A DNA stretch of 62,490 nt, from NCBI GenBank assembly GCA_019510185.1, contig JAEKKV010000025.1:1-62490 (forward strand). The letters run 5' to 3'. Below the pieces are notes generated by a model. The model was given only the letters and a program-made list of their open reading frames with translations, was not told the origin of the DNA and ran no database searches. Both the position numbers and the translations under genes were made by a program. The number at the start of each line of letters is the position of its first letter. The first letter of the stretch is position 1. This document shows positions 17,541 through 27,611 of this stretch, piece after piece. Origin of the DNA: Verrucomicrobiota bacterium. Its GTDB lineage: Bacteria > Verrucomicrobiota > Verrucomicrobiia > Opitutales > Opitutaceae.

Positions 17541-18659
17541 TCAGGTGTTGGCCGGCTTGGGCGAGGGATTATCGCTGGGCTGGACGTCGTTGTTGACCTG
17601 CACCGGGGCGGCATTGCGCAGCTTGAACACCCCGGCGGTGACCACTTGCTCGCCCGGTTTGACCCCTTCGGTGATGGCGATGAGGTCGCCACGCGTGTCG
17701 CCGAGCTTCACGAACTGCTGGCGCACGCCAAGGTACTCGGCGCCTTCTTTGTCCTTCATTTTTTCCACGATAAAGACGGAGTTGCCGTAGGAGGCGTAGG
17801 CGATGGCGGTGGCGGGCAGCACGACGACCGGCTTGGCGACCGGCAGCAGCACCTCGGCGTGGGCGAACATGCCGGCGCGCAGAACTTCGGCAGGATTATC
17901 CATGAGCGCCTGGACGGAGACATTGCGCGAGGCGGCGTCGACCTCGGGATTGATCGCGTTGATCGTCCCCGGGAACGTGCGGTCGGGGAAGGCATCGACT
18001 TTCACGTTCACGGCCTGCCCCACGCTGAGCTGCGGCAATTGCCGCTGCGGAATCGTGAAATTCACATACATCGGATTGAGGCGCTGCAGAGGCAGCAGGA
18101 GCGAGCCGCGGGCGACAAACTGACCGACGTTGACGAGGCGGATACCCACGCGACCATCGAAGGGGGCGCGCACGAGTTTCTTGGCGAGCTGGGCGCGCAA
18201 CGCGCCGGCATCCGCCTCCGCCTGGTTGCGCTGCGCGATGGCGTCATCGAGGTCGGCTTGGCTCACCGTGTTTTTTTCGCGCAGCTCGGCGGCGCGCTGG
18301 CTGTTCAATTTCGCCAAAGCGAGTTTGGACTCGGCGGCGGCGAGCTGGGCGGCCTCCACGGTCGTGTCGAATTCTAGCAGCAGGTCGCCGGCCTTCACGG
18401 CGGCGCCGTTTTCAACGGCGATCCGGCTGATGACACCTTCGGCATCGGTCGCGAGTGTAACTCCCTCGACCGGGGCCAACGTGGCGATCGCGGACAGCAC
18501 CGGCTGCCAGGTCTCAAGCCGAGCCTCCAGAGTGGTCACTGCGGTGAGCGGCATCACGTGAGGCTGCGAGACCGCTTTGATTTGGGCGACTTTCACCGCA
18601 CCCAGCGTCACGACGACGAGAATGAAACCAGCCAAGGCCAGGAGAAGCTTCTTGATCAT
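17541..18659 (-). CDS. RND efflux periplasmic adaptor (membrane fusion protein)
   Basis: The 372-residue protein starts at an ATG giving MIKKLLLALAGFILVVVTLG, an N-terminal membrane anchor. The lipoyl-like domain is seen in VTLATDAEGVISRIAVENG with VKAGDLLLEFDT, followed by an alpha-helical hairpin (AQLAAAESKLALAKLNSQR) and beta-barrel regions; overall it resembles MexH-type adaptors. It links the inner-membrane pump with the outer-membrane channel. The upstream in-frame extension to 18749 lacks an anchor at its start and is rejected. It follows marR by 37 bp. Confidence 0.9.
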   Translation of the reverse strand: MIKKLLLALAGFILVVVTLGAVKVAQIKAVSQPHVMPLTAVTTLEARLETWQPVLSAIATLAPVEGVTLATDAEGVISRIAVENGAAVKAGDLLLEFDTTVEAAQLAAAESKLALAKLNSQRAAELREKNTVSQADLDDAIAQRNQAEADAGALRAQLAKKLVRAPFDGRVGIRLVNVGQFVARGSLLLPLQRLNPMYVNFTIPQRQLPQLSVGQAVNVKVDAFPDRTFPGTINAINPEVDAASRNVSVQALMDNPAEVLRAGMFAHAEVLLPVAKPVVVLPATAIAYASYGNSVFIVEKMKDKEGAEYLGVRQQFVKLGDTRGDLIAITEGVKPGEQVVTAGVFKLRNAAPVQVNNDVQPSDNPSPKPANT

Positions 18660-18696
18660 AAAAAAGGAAGAGGTGGAAAAGAAAACGGGGGGGGAC

Positions 18697-19260
18697 TCAG
18701 ACGTGCACAGGAAACGTGCCTTCGGTGTCGGACCGATGAGGCGGCTCAACGGTGTCGGCTTGCGTCAGGATTTTCGTAAGCAAACGCACCAAAATCTGTC
18801 GCTCGGATTCGGAGAGCGATCCCATGAGCGCGGCCATGCGACGGAAATGCCCGGGCAACACCTCTTTGATGAAGGCAACCCCCTTGTCGGTCAGCGCGAC
18901 CGACATCATCCGCCGATCCTCCGGATCGGGCTGGCGCGTCACCATGCCGTCGCGCTCCAAGGTGTCCACCAAGCCGGTCATCGTCGCCCGAGTGACACCC
19001 GCCTTGTCCGCCAGTTCGGCCGGAGTGGAGGCGCAAGGCCGGCCCGTGCCTTTGTCGAGCAACAGCATCAGCACCGTAAACCGGCCTTGGGAAAGGCCGT
19101 TCTGGTTAAGATTCGTCGTGATCACTCGAAAAGCTTCATCGCTCGTACGAAGCAGATGCAAGTAGGCTTCGGTTGCCGAGGGATCCAGATCCGGGAACTG
19201 CTGCGCCGCCGCCAGCAGGCACTCGTAGCGAGGAAGATCTTTAAGCATCAACAAAGGCAT
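18697..19260 (-). CDS. MarR-family transcriptional regulator
   Basis: The protein is about 187 residues from the ATG at 19260; another ATG at 19248 and a TTG at 19269 are possible starts. The winged helix-turn-helix is seen in LADKAGVTRATMTGLVDTLERDGMVTRQPDPEDRRMM, with the recognition helix around VTRATMTGLVDTLE and the wing residues PEDRR. MarR dimers repress efflux genes and release DNA when they bind phenolic or other ligands. It is the first gene before adaptor, pump and channel, so it probably controls them and itself through the palindrome at 19307-19322. Confidence 0.9.
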   Translation of the reverse strand: MPLLMLKDLPRYECLLAAAQQFPDLDPSATEAYLHLLRTSDEAFRVITTNLNQNGLSQGRFTVLMLLLDKGTGRPCASTPAELADKAGVTRATMTGLVDTLERDGMVTRQPDPEDRRMMSVALTDKGVAFIKEVLPGHFRRMAALMGSLSESERQILVRLLTKILTQADTVEPPHRSDTEGTFPVHV

Positions 19261-19306
19261 GAGCGGCAACAGGGAATCGAAGACTGAAATAAATAAGGAG
19301 GCTTAC

Positions 19307-19322
19307 AGTTAGGGGCCTAACT
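19307..19322. promoter_or_regulatory. Palindromic MarR operator candidate
   Basis: AGTTAGGGGCCTAACT consists of perfect 7-bp arms AGTTAGG and CCTAACT around a 2-bp centre, 46 bp upstream of the marR ATG at 19260. Its size and TTAG/CTAA ends resemble operators of MarR/OhrR proteins. A promoter for the efflux operon is expected to overlap it, but no clear -10 box was found. Confidence 0.65.
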
Positions 19323-19414
19323 AAAAGCGCAAGTCACGATCTGTGATTTTCAGCCGATTTCACAAAGACGCGTGCGCCGCCCGGAAAAGCCGCCCTGCGC
19401 GCCACTGCCACCGA

Positions 19415-19447
19415 CAAAAAAAGCGCGCCGTTTTCACGGCGCGCTTT
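19415..19447 (-). terminator. Intrinsic terminator of transketolase gene
   Basis: The arms AAAGCGCGCCG (19420-19430) and CGGCGCGCTTT (19437-19447), with a run of seven A's at 19415-19421 that reads as T's on the minus strand, follow the tkt stop by about 30 bp. Confidence 0.8.
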
Positions 19448-19476
19448 GCGAGTTGTCGGACGCAGGAGCGGATCGC

Positions 19477-21462
19477 TTAGAGCGACTGGGCAGCCTTGAC
19501 GACGGCGTCGGCGGTGATGCCGAGTTCCTTCATCACGGTGCCACCGGGGGCGCTGATACCGAAACGGTCGATGCCGATCACCTTGCCGTCGAGACCGACG
19601 TACTGGTGCCAGAGGGCGGTCACACCGGCCTCGATGGCGACGCGCTTGCGGCAGGAGGAAGGCAGAATCGCCTCACGGTATTCAGCCGACTGACGGTTGA
19701 AGCGCTCGAAGGACGGCACCGAAACCACGCGCACGCCCGCGCCCAAGACCTTGGCGGCGGCGACGGCATGTTGCAGCTCGGAACCGGCACCGAGGAGGAT
19801 GTGCGTGAGCGGAGCGGTTTCCTGCACGGCGACATAGCCGCCCTTGAGCACGCCGGCGCGGCGGATGTGCGGGGGAATCTCGTTGAGCAGCGGCACGGCC
19901 TGGCGGGAGAGCGAGAGCAGCGTGGGACCGTCGGCGCGCTCGAAGGCGGCGGCGAAAGCGCCGGCCGTTTCCTCGGGATCGCCGGGGCGGATCACATCGA
20001 GATTCGGAATCACGCGCAGACCGGAAACCGTTTCCACCGGCTGGTGGGTGGGACCGTCTTCGCCCACGCCGACGGAATCGTGCGTGTAGATGTAAACAAC
20101 CGGGAGCTTCGCCAGCGCGGCGATACGCATCGCGGGACGCGAGTAGTCGGCGAACACCAGGAAGGTGGCGACCGAGGGATGGAAGATGCCGTCGTAGGCG
20201 ATGCCGTTGGCCATGGCGGCCATGGCGTGCTCACGGATGCCGAAACGGATGTTGCGGCCGGCGCGGTTGGCGGGCTCGAAGTCCTTGTCGGAAGCGATGT
20301 AGTTGAGCGTCGAGCCGTAAAGGTCGGCGCTGCCGCCGATGAGGAGCGGGAGCTCGGCCGCGAGCGGCTGGAGCACGGCTTGGCCGGCGGCGCGGGTGGC
20401 GAGCTTGGCGTCGGCCGGGAAAAGCGGGATCTTCTCGCTGAGGTGCGCGGCGCTCGGATGGGCGTTGCGGCTTTCGAGCAACACGGCCTTTTCGGGATTG
20501 GCGGCCTTCCAAGCCTCGAAGGTCTTGCCCCACTTCTTGTAAGCGCGGACGAGAGCCTTCTTGTGGTTGGCGAAATAAGCGCGGACATCGTCGCTCACGA
20601 AGAAATGCTGGTCGGCGGGCAGGCCGAGACCGGCGCGGGCCGCGTCGATGAACTTCGCGCCGCCTTCGCCGTGGCCCTTGGCGGTGCCGGCGACTTCAGG
20701 AATGCCCTTCGCGATGGTGGTCTTCGCGATGATGAGCTGGGGCTTGCCCACGGCCTTCTTCGCCTTGTTGACCGCCTTGAGGATGGCGGCGAGATCGTGA
20801 CCGTCGATAACCTGCACGTCCCAGCCGAGGGCCTTGAAGCGCTTGGCGTCGTCGCCGCTCTGCGACTTGTTCGCCATGGCGTCGAGAGTGACGTCGTTGG
20901 AGTCGTAGATGAGGATCAGGTTATCAAGCTGCTGGTGGGCGGCGAAGGAGATCGCCTCGAGGGCAACGCCTTCCTGCATGCAGCCGTCGCCGGCAAGCGC
21001 GATGACATGGTTGTCGAAAATTTTGTGCTCGGCCGTGTTGAAACGGGCGGCGGCCATCTGGCCGGAAAGAGCGAGACCGACAGCATTGGCGATGCCCTGG
21101 CCGAGGGGGCCGGTGGTGCACTCGACGCCGGGCGTCTCATGGAACTCAGGATGGCCGGGGGTCTTGGAGTGGAGGGCGCGGAAATTTTTGACCTCGTCGA
21201 GCGACAGATCGTAGCCGCTCAGGTGCAGCCAGCTGTAAATGAACATCGAACCGTGGCCGGCGGAGAGAACGAAACGGTCGCGGTTGAGCCAGCGGGGCGC
21301 GTCGGGGTTGTGCACGAGGGCGTTGCCGTACAATACCGCGCCGATTTCCGCGCAGCCGAGCGGAAGGCCGAGGTGGCCGGAGGAGCACTTGTGGACGGCG
21401 TCCATGGCAAGGCCTCTGGCCTGATTAGCAGCGAGAGCGAGGATATCGGTCTGTAATTTCAT
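19477..21462 (-). CDS. tkt: Transketolase
   Basis: The 661-residue enzyme starts at the ATG giving [20 protein letters not shown]. It shows the transketolase signatures: [15 protein letters not shown] near residue 27, the thiamine-diphosphate motif [20 protein letters not shown] (about 155-174), and in the pyrimidine-binding half [16 protein letters not shown]. It transfers two-carbon units between sugar phosphates in the non-oxidative pentose phosphate pathway, in the cytoplasm. The open frame further upstream (to 21531) has no family similarity. It is flanked by terminators and is probably transcribed alone. Confidence 0.95.
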   Translation of the reverse strand: MKLQTDILALAANQARGLAMDAVHKCSSGHLGLPLGCAEIGAVLYGNALVHNPDAPRWLNRDRFVLSAGHGSMFIYSWLHLSGYDLSLDEVKNFRALHSKTPGHPEFHETPGVECTTGPLGQGIANAVGLALSGQMAAARFNTAEHKIFDNHVIALAGDGCMQEGVALEAISFAAHQQLDNLILIYDSNDVTLDAMANKSQSGDDAKRFKALGWDVQVIDGHDLAAILKAVNKAKKAVGKPQLIIAKTTIAKGIPEVAGTAKGHGEGGAKFIDAARAGLGLPADQHFFVSDDVRAYFANHKKALVRAYKKWGKTFEAWKAANPEKAVLLESRNAHPSAAHLSEKIPLFPADAKLATRAAGQAVLQPLAAELPLLIGGSADLYGSTLNYIASDKDFEPANRAGRNIRFGIREHAMAAMANGIAYDGIFHPSVATFLVFADYSRPAMRIAALAKLPVVYIYTHDSVGVGEDGPTHQPVETVSGLRVIPNLDVIRPGDPEETAGAFAAAFERADGPTLLSLSRQAVPLLNEIPPHIRRAGVLKGGYVAVQETAPLTHILLGAGSELQHAVAAAKVLGAGVRVVSVPSFERFNRQSAEYREAILPSSCRKRVAIEAGVTALWHQYVGLDGKVIGIDRFGISAPGGTVMKELGITADAVVKAAQSL

Positions 21463-21540
21463 GGTTGGAAAATTGAAAATGAAGCGGAAAGGAAACGGGT
21501 TAATTGCTGAAGCCGTTCGGGGGAAGTCCAAACGGGCATG

Positions 21541-21571
21541 AAAAAAGCGAGTCCGGATGACTCGCTTTTTT
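21541..21571 (-). terminator. Intrinsic terminator after rplS
   Basis: AAAAAAGCGAGTC and GACTCGCTTTTTT form a 13-bp stem with a 5-nt loop between rplS (ends 21595) and tkt. Because both flanks have A/T runs it could act in both directions, but on the minus strand it ends the rpsP-trmD-rplS unit. Confidence 0.8.
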
Positions 21572-21594
21572 CATTTAAAAGAAACGCAATGCGT

Positions 21595-21972
21595 TTACTT
21601 GGTGGCGACGGCCTTCTCGACGCGCTTTTCCTTGATCGCCATGGCGGCTTTGCCGAGGCGGCTGCGGAGATAATAAAGACGGGCGCGGACAGGCTCGGAG
21701 GTGCGCTCGATCTCGATCTTCTCGATGTTCGGGGAGTTGACCGGGAACACGCGCTCGACGCCTTCGCCGTAGCTGATGCGACGGACGGTGAACGTCTCAT
21801 GGATGCCGCTGCCCTTGAGGGCGATCACGATACCCGCGAAAATCTGGGTGCGCTCCTTGTCACCTTCGCGCACCTTGGTGTGAACGCGAACGCCGTCGCC
21901 GACCTTGAAAGCCGGGGTGTCTTTTTTCACCTGGAAGGCGGTGATTTCTTTGAGGATCGAATGAGTGCTCAT
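21595..21972 (-). CDS. rplS: 50S ribosomal protein L19
   Basis: The 125-residue protein matches bacterial L19 over its length, with [20 protein letters not shown] (about residues 21-40), [32 protein letters not shown] and [16 protein letters not shown]19 sits at the subunit interface of the ribosome. The short alanine/lysine-rich tail ([11 protein letters not shown]) is normal. It lies 9 bp downstream of trmD, as in the usual rpsP-rimM-trmD-rplS operon. Confidence 0.97.
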   Translation of the reverse strand: MSTHSILKEITAFQVKKDTPAFKVGDGVRVHTKVREGDKERTQIFAGIVIALKGSGIHETFTVRRISYGEGVERVFPVNSPNIEKIEIERTSEPVRARLYYLRSRLGKAAMAIKEKRVEKAVATK

Positions 21973-21981
21973 GGCAGTGTG

Positions 21982-22656
21982 TTATTTGAGTAAATCGGGT
22001 CGGACCTGGCGGGTTTTCTCGATACGTTGCGCATTCCGCCATTTCTCGATTTCGGCATGGTCGCCGGAAAGGAGCACTTCCGGCACGGACATGCCTCGAT
22101 ATTCGGCGGGACGCGTGTATTGAGGAAAGTCGAGCAACTTGCCGGTGAAGGATTCGTGCGTCAATGACTTTTCTTCCCCCAAGACGCCGGGGATAAAACG
22201 GGCGAGCGCATCGATCACCACGGCGGCCGGCAGCGTGCCGTTCGTGAGCACATAATCGCCGATGCTGATCTCCTGATCGATCATCCGGTCGCGAATGCGC
22301 TGATCGATGCCTTCATAATGGCCGCTCAGCAGGATCAAATGGGTCTGCTGCGAGAGCTCGCGGGCGAGCTTTTCGGAAAAAGGGACCCCATCTGGCGTCA
22401 GGTAGATGCGACGGCAACCAGGCGTCTGCAGTTGCTCGATGGCGGCGAAAACCGGCTCCGGCTTCATCACCATCCCGGCGCCGCCGCCAAACGGACGTCC
22501 ATCCGCCGTCCGGTGCTTGTCGGTCGACCACGCCCGGGTGTCGTGCACCTTGACGGAGAGCAATTGGTTTTCCAAGGCCTTGCCCAGCATGCTCTCGGTA
22601 AGAAATCCGTCGAGCATCCGCGGGAAAAGCGTGAGGACGTCGATATGGAGCGGCAT
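21982..22656 (-). CDS. trmD: tRNA (guanine-37-N1)-methyltransferase
   Basis: The 224-residue SPOUT methyltransferase starts MPLHIDVLTLFPRML and has PFGGGAGMVMKPEP, LLSGHYEGIDQRI and ISIGDYVLTNGTLPAAV, the strands and loops that form the trefoil knot and bind S-adenosylmethionine in TrmD. It methylates G37 of tRNAs reading CNN-type codons to prevent frameshifting. Size is close to the family norm (about 230-250). It is 84 bp after rpsP with a terminator between; rimM, usually present there, is missing. Confidence 0.96.
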   Translation of the reverse strand: MPLHIDVLTLFPRMLDGFLTESMLGKALENQLLSVKVHDTRAWSTDKHRTADGRPFGGGAGMVMKPEPVFAAIEQLQTPGCRRIYLTPDGVPFSEKLARELSQQTHLILLSGHYEGIDQRIRDRMIDQEISIGDYVLTNGTLPAAVVIDALARFIPGVLGEEKSLTHESFTGKLLDFPQYTRPAEYRGMSVPEVLLSGDHAEIEKWRNAQRIEKTRQVRPDLLK

Positions 22657-22682
22657 GGGAACGGATGAAAGGGCCGGAAAAC

Positions 22683-22708
22683 AAAAAAGCCCCGGACGAA
22701 TCCGAGGC
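22683..22708 (-). terminator. Intrinsic terminator/attenuator between rpsP and trmD
   Basis: On the minus strand GCCTCGGA, loop TTCG and TCCGGGGC (22708-22689) form an 8-bp stem followed by TTTTTT (22688-22683). It should partly end transcription after rpsP and reduce trmD-rplS relative to it. Confidence 0.75.
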
Positions 22709-22740
22709 CTTGGTAAAGGATTCTGCTTTTAGGCGGAAAC

Positions 22741-22995
22741 TTAGGCAACCACCGCGGCCTTCTTGGCCTTCTTGATCAGGGACAGGGCGGTGTCCGTGGG
22801 GATCGCGCCCTTGCTCACCCAATAATCGGCGCGAACGGTGTCGAGCTTGAGGGAGTCGTTCTTGGCGCGCGGGTTATAGGTGCCGAGAACTTCGGTCGCA
22901 GCGCCGTCACGACGCGAGCGGGCTTCGGCGACGACCACGTGGTAAACCGGGTTGTGCGTGGAACCGATGCGGGAAAGGCGGATTTTGAGAGCCAT
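22741..22995 (-). CDS. rpsP: 30S ribosomal protein S16
   Basis: The 84-residue protein begins MALKIRLSRIGSTHNPVYHV and includes VVVAEARSRRDG and LGTYNPRAK, all typical of S16; the later WVSKGAIPTDTALSLIKKA fits the family's GAxPTxTV region. S16 stabilises the 30S body. The start at 22995 is chosen because the family starts with this M-x-K/R-L-R; the frame upstream is not conserved. It is the first gene of the rpsP-trmD-rplS cluster. Confidence 0.96.
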   Translation of the reverse strand: MALKIRLSRIGSTHNPVYHVVVAEARSRRDGAATEVLGTYNPRAKNDSLKLDTVRADYWVSKGAIPTDTALSLIKKAKKAAVVA

Positions 22996-23142
22996 GGAAG
23001 GGTGGTGCGGACGAGTTTCGTTTGTTGAAAAGCCGTGGAATCCACCGAACGCCGCCGGCGATGTCAAGCAGCCATTTCTTCGTGGTCAGAACCGATGAAA
23101 ACCTTGACCGCTCCCCCGCCCGGCTGCGACGTTTCACCCCTT

Positions 23143-24246
23143 ATGCTCAAAGCCGGCATCGTCGGTCTGCCCAACGTGGGCAAGTCCACTCTCTTCAACG
23201 CCCTCACCCGCTCCCGCAAAGCGGAGGCGGCCAACTACCCGTTTTGCACCATCGATCCCAACGTGGGCGTGGTGATCGTGCCCGACGAGCGAGCCTATGT
23301 GCTGAAGGGCATCGCCAAGACCAACGTCGTCGTGCCGGCCGCGATCGAATTCGTCGACATCGCCGGCCTCGTCGCCGGAGCCAGCAAAGGCGAGGGTCTC
23401 GGCAATCAGTTTCTTGCCAACATCCGCGAGACCGACGCCATCGTGCATGTCGTCCGCTGCTTCGTGGACGACGACATCATTCACACCATGGGCGCGGTCG
23501 ATCCCGTGCGCGACATCGAGGTCATCACCACCGAACTCGTCCTCGCCGATCTCGATGCGGTGGAGAAGCGCCTCAACAAAACCCAGAAGCTCGCGAAATC
23601 CGGCGACAAGGACGCGCAGGCCGAGTACGCGCTGCTCGAACGCCTCGTCCCTCATCTTAACTCCAACAAGCCGGCCAACGTCCTGCCCGCGACCGACGAG
23701 GAGAAGAAGCTGCTTCAATTTTTCCAGCTCCTCAGCGCAAAGCCGGTGCTCTACGCGTGCAACGTCGCCGAGAGCGATCTCGCCAACGCCGAGGAAAACC
23801 CGTTCGTGAAGAAAGTCGCCGAGTTCGTGAAAGCCCACCACGACGCCGCCTACGTGCCGATCAGCGCGCGCATCGAGGCCGAGCTCATCGACCTCTCGCC
23901 GGAAGAGGCGAAGGATTTCCTGAAGGATCTCGGCGTGACCGACTCCGGTGTTTCCCAGCTCATCCGCGGCACCTACGAATTGCTCGGCCTGCAGACCTAC
24001 TTCACCGCCGGTGAAAAAGAAGTGCGCTGCTGGACGATCAAGAAAGGCTGGAAAGCCCCGCAGGCCGCCGGCGTGATCCACACCGATTTCGAGAAGGGCT
24101 TCATCAAGGCCGAGATCGTTTCCTACGAGGACCTCACACGGCTGGGCAGCACCGCCGCCGCCCGTGAGGCCGGCAAATACCGCCTCGAAGGCAAAGAATA
24201 CGTTTTTCAGGACGGCGACGTCGCCTTGTTCAGATTCAACAACTGA
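23143..24246 (+). CDS. ychF: Ribosome-binding ATPase YchF (Obg-like)
   Basis: The 367-residue P-loop protein begins MLKAGIVGLPNVGKSTLFNA with the G1 motif GLPNVGKST (8-16). FVDIAGLVAGASKGEGLGNQ follows as G3 and switch region, and the C-terminal TGS domain holds TYFTAGEKEVRCWTIKKG, HTDFEKGFIKAEIVSY and GKEYVFQDGDVALFRFNN. In the family a non-canonical G4 gives ATP preference; it acts on ribosomes and stress adaptation. Start at 23143 matches the family N-terminus; the open frame from 23035 is not conserved. A bidirectional terminator follows. Confidence 0.95.
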   Translation: MLKAGIVGLPNVGKSTLFNALTRSRKAEAANYPFCTIDPNVGVVIVPDERAYVLKGIAKTNVVVPAAIEFVDIAGLVAGASKGEGLGNQFLANIRETDAIVHVVRCFVDDDIIHTMGAVDPVRDIEVITTELVLADLDAVEKRLNKTQKLAKSGDKDAQAEYALLERLVPHLNSNKPANVLPATDEEKKLLQFFQLLSAKPVLYACNVAESDLANAEENPFVKKVAEFVKAHHDAAYVPISARIEAELIDLSPEEAKDFLKDLGVTDSGVSQLIRGTYELLGLQTYFTAGEKEVRCWTIKKGWKAPQAAGVIHTDFEKGFIKAEIVSYEDLTRLGSTAAAREAGKYRLEGKEYVFQDGDVALFRFNN

Positions 24247-24282
24247 CCGACCGGCTTCATCGTCCTGTTCTGGTATGCGCGC

Positions 24283-24320
24283 AAAAAAGGCGCGGCTCAC
24301 ACGAGCCGCGCCTTTTCTTT
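24283..24320. terminator. Bidirectional terminator between ychF and glgC
   Basis: AAAAGGCGCGGCTC (24285-24298) and GAGCCGCGCCTTTT (24303-24316) make a 14-bp stem with a 4-nt loop and A/T runs on both sides, placed between two convergent genes. Confidence 0.88.
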
Positions 24321-24346
24321 TGCAGTCGTAAGGACCGCGACGGACT

Positions 24347-25633
24347 TCAGATCACCGCGCCGCTCGGCACCACCGCGCCCTTGGGCACGACGAGCACACC
24401 GTCGCGGATGATCACGCCATGGGCGTAGTCGCCGTCGGCCTTGCCCGCCGGCGAAAGCTTCACGCCGTCGCCAATGCGCGCATTTTTGTCGATGATCGTA
24501 TGGTGAATCTGGCAGTTGCTTCCCACGCCGATGCTGGGAACGCTCCGCTGGGCGTTTTCGGACTTCTTTTCCGCGGGCTCGTAGTAATCGGCCCCCATCA
24601 TCACGACATTATCCAGCACGGATTTTTCGCCGACGAACGAACGGATGCCGAGCACGCAGCGGGTAAGCTGCGAGTCGGTGATGATCGAGCCGTCGCCGAT
24701 GACGACGTGGTCGATGCTGCATTTGTTGAGCTTCGACGCCGGCAGGTAGCGGTCCTGCGTGTAGATGGGCGCGTTCTGATCGAAAAAGTTAAAGGGCGGC
24801 AGCGAATCGGCGAGCGCGAGATTGGCCTCGAAGAAGGCCTGCACCGTGCCGATGTCCTCCCAATAGCCCTCGAACACGTGGGCGTTGAGCTTCTTTTTGC
24901 CGAGCAGGCCGGGGATGATCTCCTTGCCGAAATCGGTCATCTTGTTGTCGAGCGCGTCGGCCAGAACCTGGCGGTTGAAAACATAGATGCCCATCGAGGC
25001 CAGGCAGTGTTTCTCGCCATCGGAGGAGTGGAGCTTGGCCTCGACCTTGGGGCTGAGCGTGAGGCTCTGGATCACCGCCGGATCCTTGGGCTTCTCGACG
25101 AAACGCTCGATGGTGAGATCGTCCGCGACCTTCATCAGGCCGAGACCCTCGACCTTCGAAACGGGGAACGGAATCGCCGCGATGGTGACGTCGGCTTTGC
25201 TGGCGACGTGCTCCTCGACGATTTTCCGGAAATCCATCCGGTAAAGCTGGTCGCCCGAAAGGATGAGCACCAAGTCATGCGGAAAGCTGCGGAAATGCTG
25301 GAGATTGCGCCGCACCGCATCCGCGGTGCCCTGATACCAGTCGGCGTTTTTTTCCGTCTGCTCCGCGGAGAGAATATCGACGAAGCCGCCGCCAAACGGA
25401 TCGAAATGGTAGGTGTTCTGGATATGGCGGTGCAGCGAGGCGGTGTGAAATTGCGTGAGCAGGAAGATGCGGTTGACCTCCGAGTTGATGCAGTTGCTGA
25501 TCGGAATATCGACCAGGCGATATTTGCCCGCGAGGGGCACGGCCGGCTTGCACCGCTCCATCGTAAGAGGGTACAGGCGCGTTCCGCGCCCGCCGCCCAT
25601 GATCACTGCCAGGACTTTCTTCTGCATGCTCAT
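24347..25633 (-). CDS. glgC: Glucose-1-phosphate adenylyltransferase
   Basis: The 428-residue protein has a nucleotidyltransferase domain opening with AVIMGGGRGTRLYPLT and the CKPAVPLAGKYRLVDIPISN signature of ADP-glucose pyrophosphorylases. EGYWEDIGTVQAFFEANLAL (about 263-282) and a C-terminal left-handed beta-helix region complete it. It forms ADP-glucose from glucose-1-phosphate and ATP, the committed step of glycogen synthesis. Divergent glmS starts 92 bp away, with the palindrome 25655-25668 between. The phosphohexose mutase at 49.8 kb may supply the substrate. Confidence 0.95.
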   Translation of the reverse strand: MSMQKKVLAVIMGGGRGTRLYPLTMERCKPAVPLAGKYRLVDIPISNCINSEVNRIFLLTQFHTASLHRHIQNTYHFDPFGGGFVDILSAEQTEKNADWYQGTADAVRRNLQHFRSFPHDLVLILSGDQLYRMDFRKIVEEHVASKADVTIAAIPFPVSKVEGLGLMKVADDLTIERFVEKPKDPAVIQSLTLSPKVEAKLHSSDGEKHCLASMGIYVFNRQVLADALDNKMTDFGKEIIPGLLGKKKLNAHVFEGYWEDIGTVQAFFEANLALADSLPPFNFFDQNAPIYTQDRYLPASKLNKCSIDHVVIGDGSIITDSQLTRCVLGIRSFVGEKSVLDNVVMMGADYYEPAEKKSENAQRSVPSIGVGSNCQIHHTIIDKNARIGDGVKLSPAGKADGDYAHGVIIRDGVLVVPKGAVVPSGAVI

Positions 25634-25654
25634 AAAGATTAGGGGTAGTTATGT

Positions 25655-25668
25655 AATTGGGCCCAATT
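25655..25668. promoter_or_regulatory. 14-bp perfect palindrome between glgC and glmS
   Basis: AATTGGGCCCAATT lies in the 92-bp divergent intergenic region (25634-25725) and could be an operator for a dimeric regulator of either gene. No glmS-ribozyme-like structure was evident. An AGAGGT ribosome-binding sequence lies just before the glmS ATG. Confidence 0.4.
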
Positions 25669-25725
25669 GCCTTGCCCCACGGTTCAAGCGTCCCGTAAAT
25701 TCGCGAGCCAAAAGAGGTAAAAATT

Positions 25726-27579
<1,854 letters not shown>

Positions 27580-27611
27580 CCTCGGCCTCCAGCGACAATC
27601 CAGCCTCCAGC

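Noticed and set aside
25634..25725. Possible glmS ribozyme or riboswitch upstream of glmS
   Set aside because: The 92-bp gap is too short for the ribozyme and shows none of its conserved core by eye.
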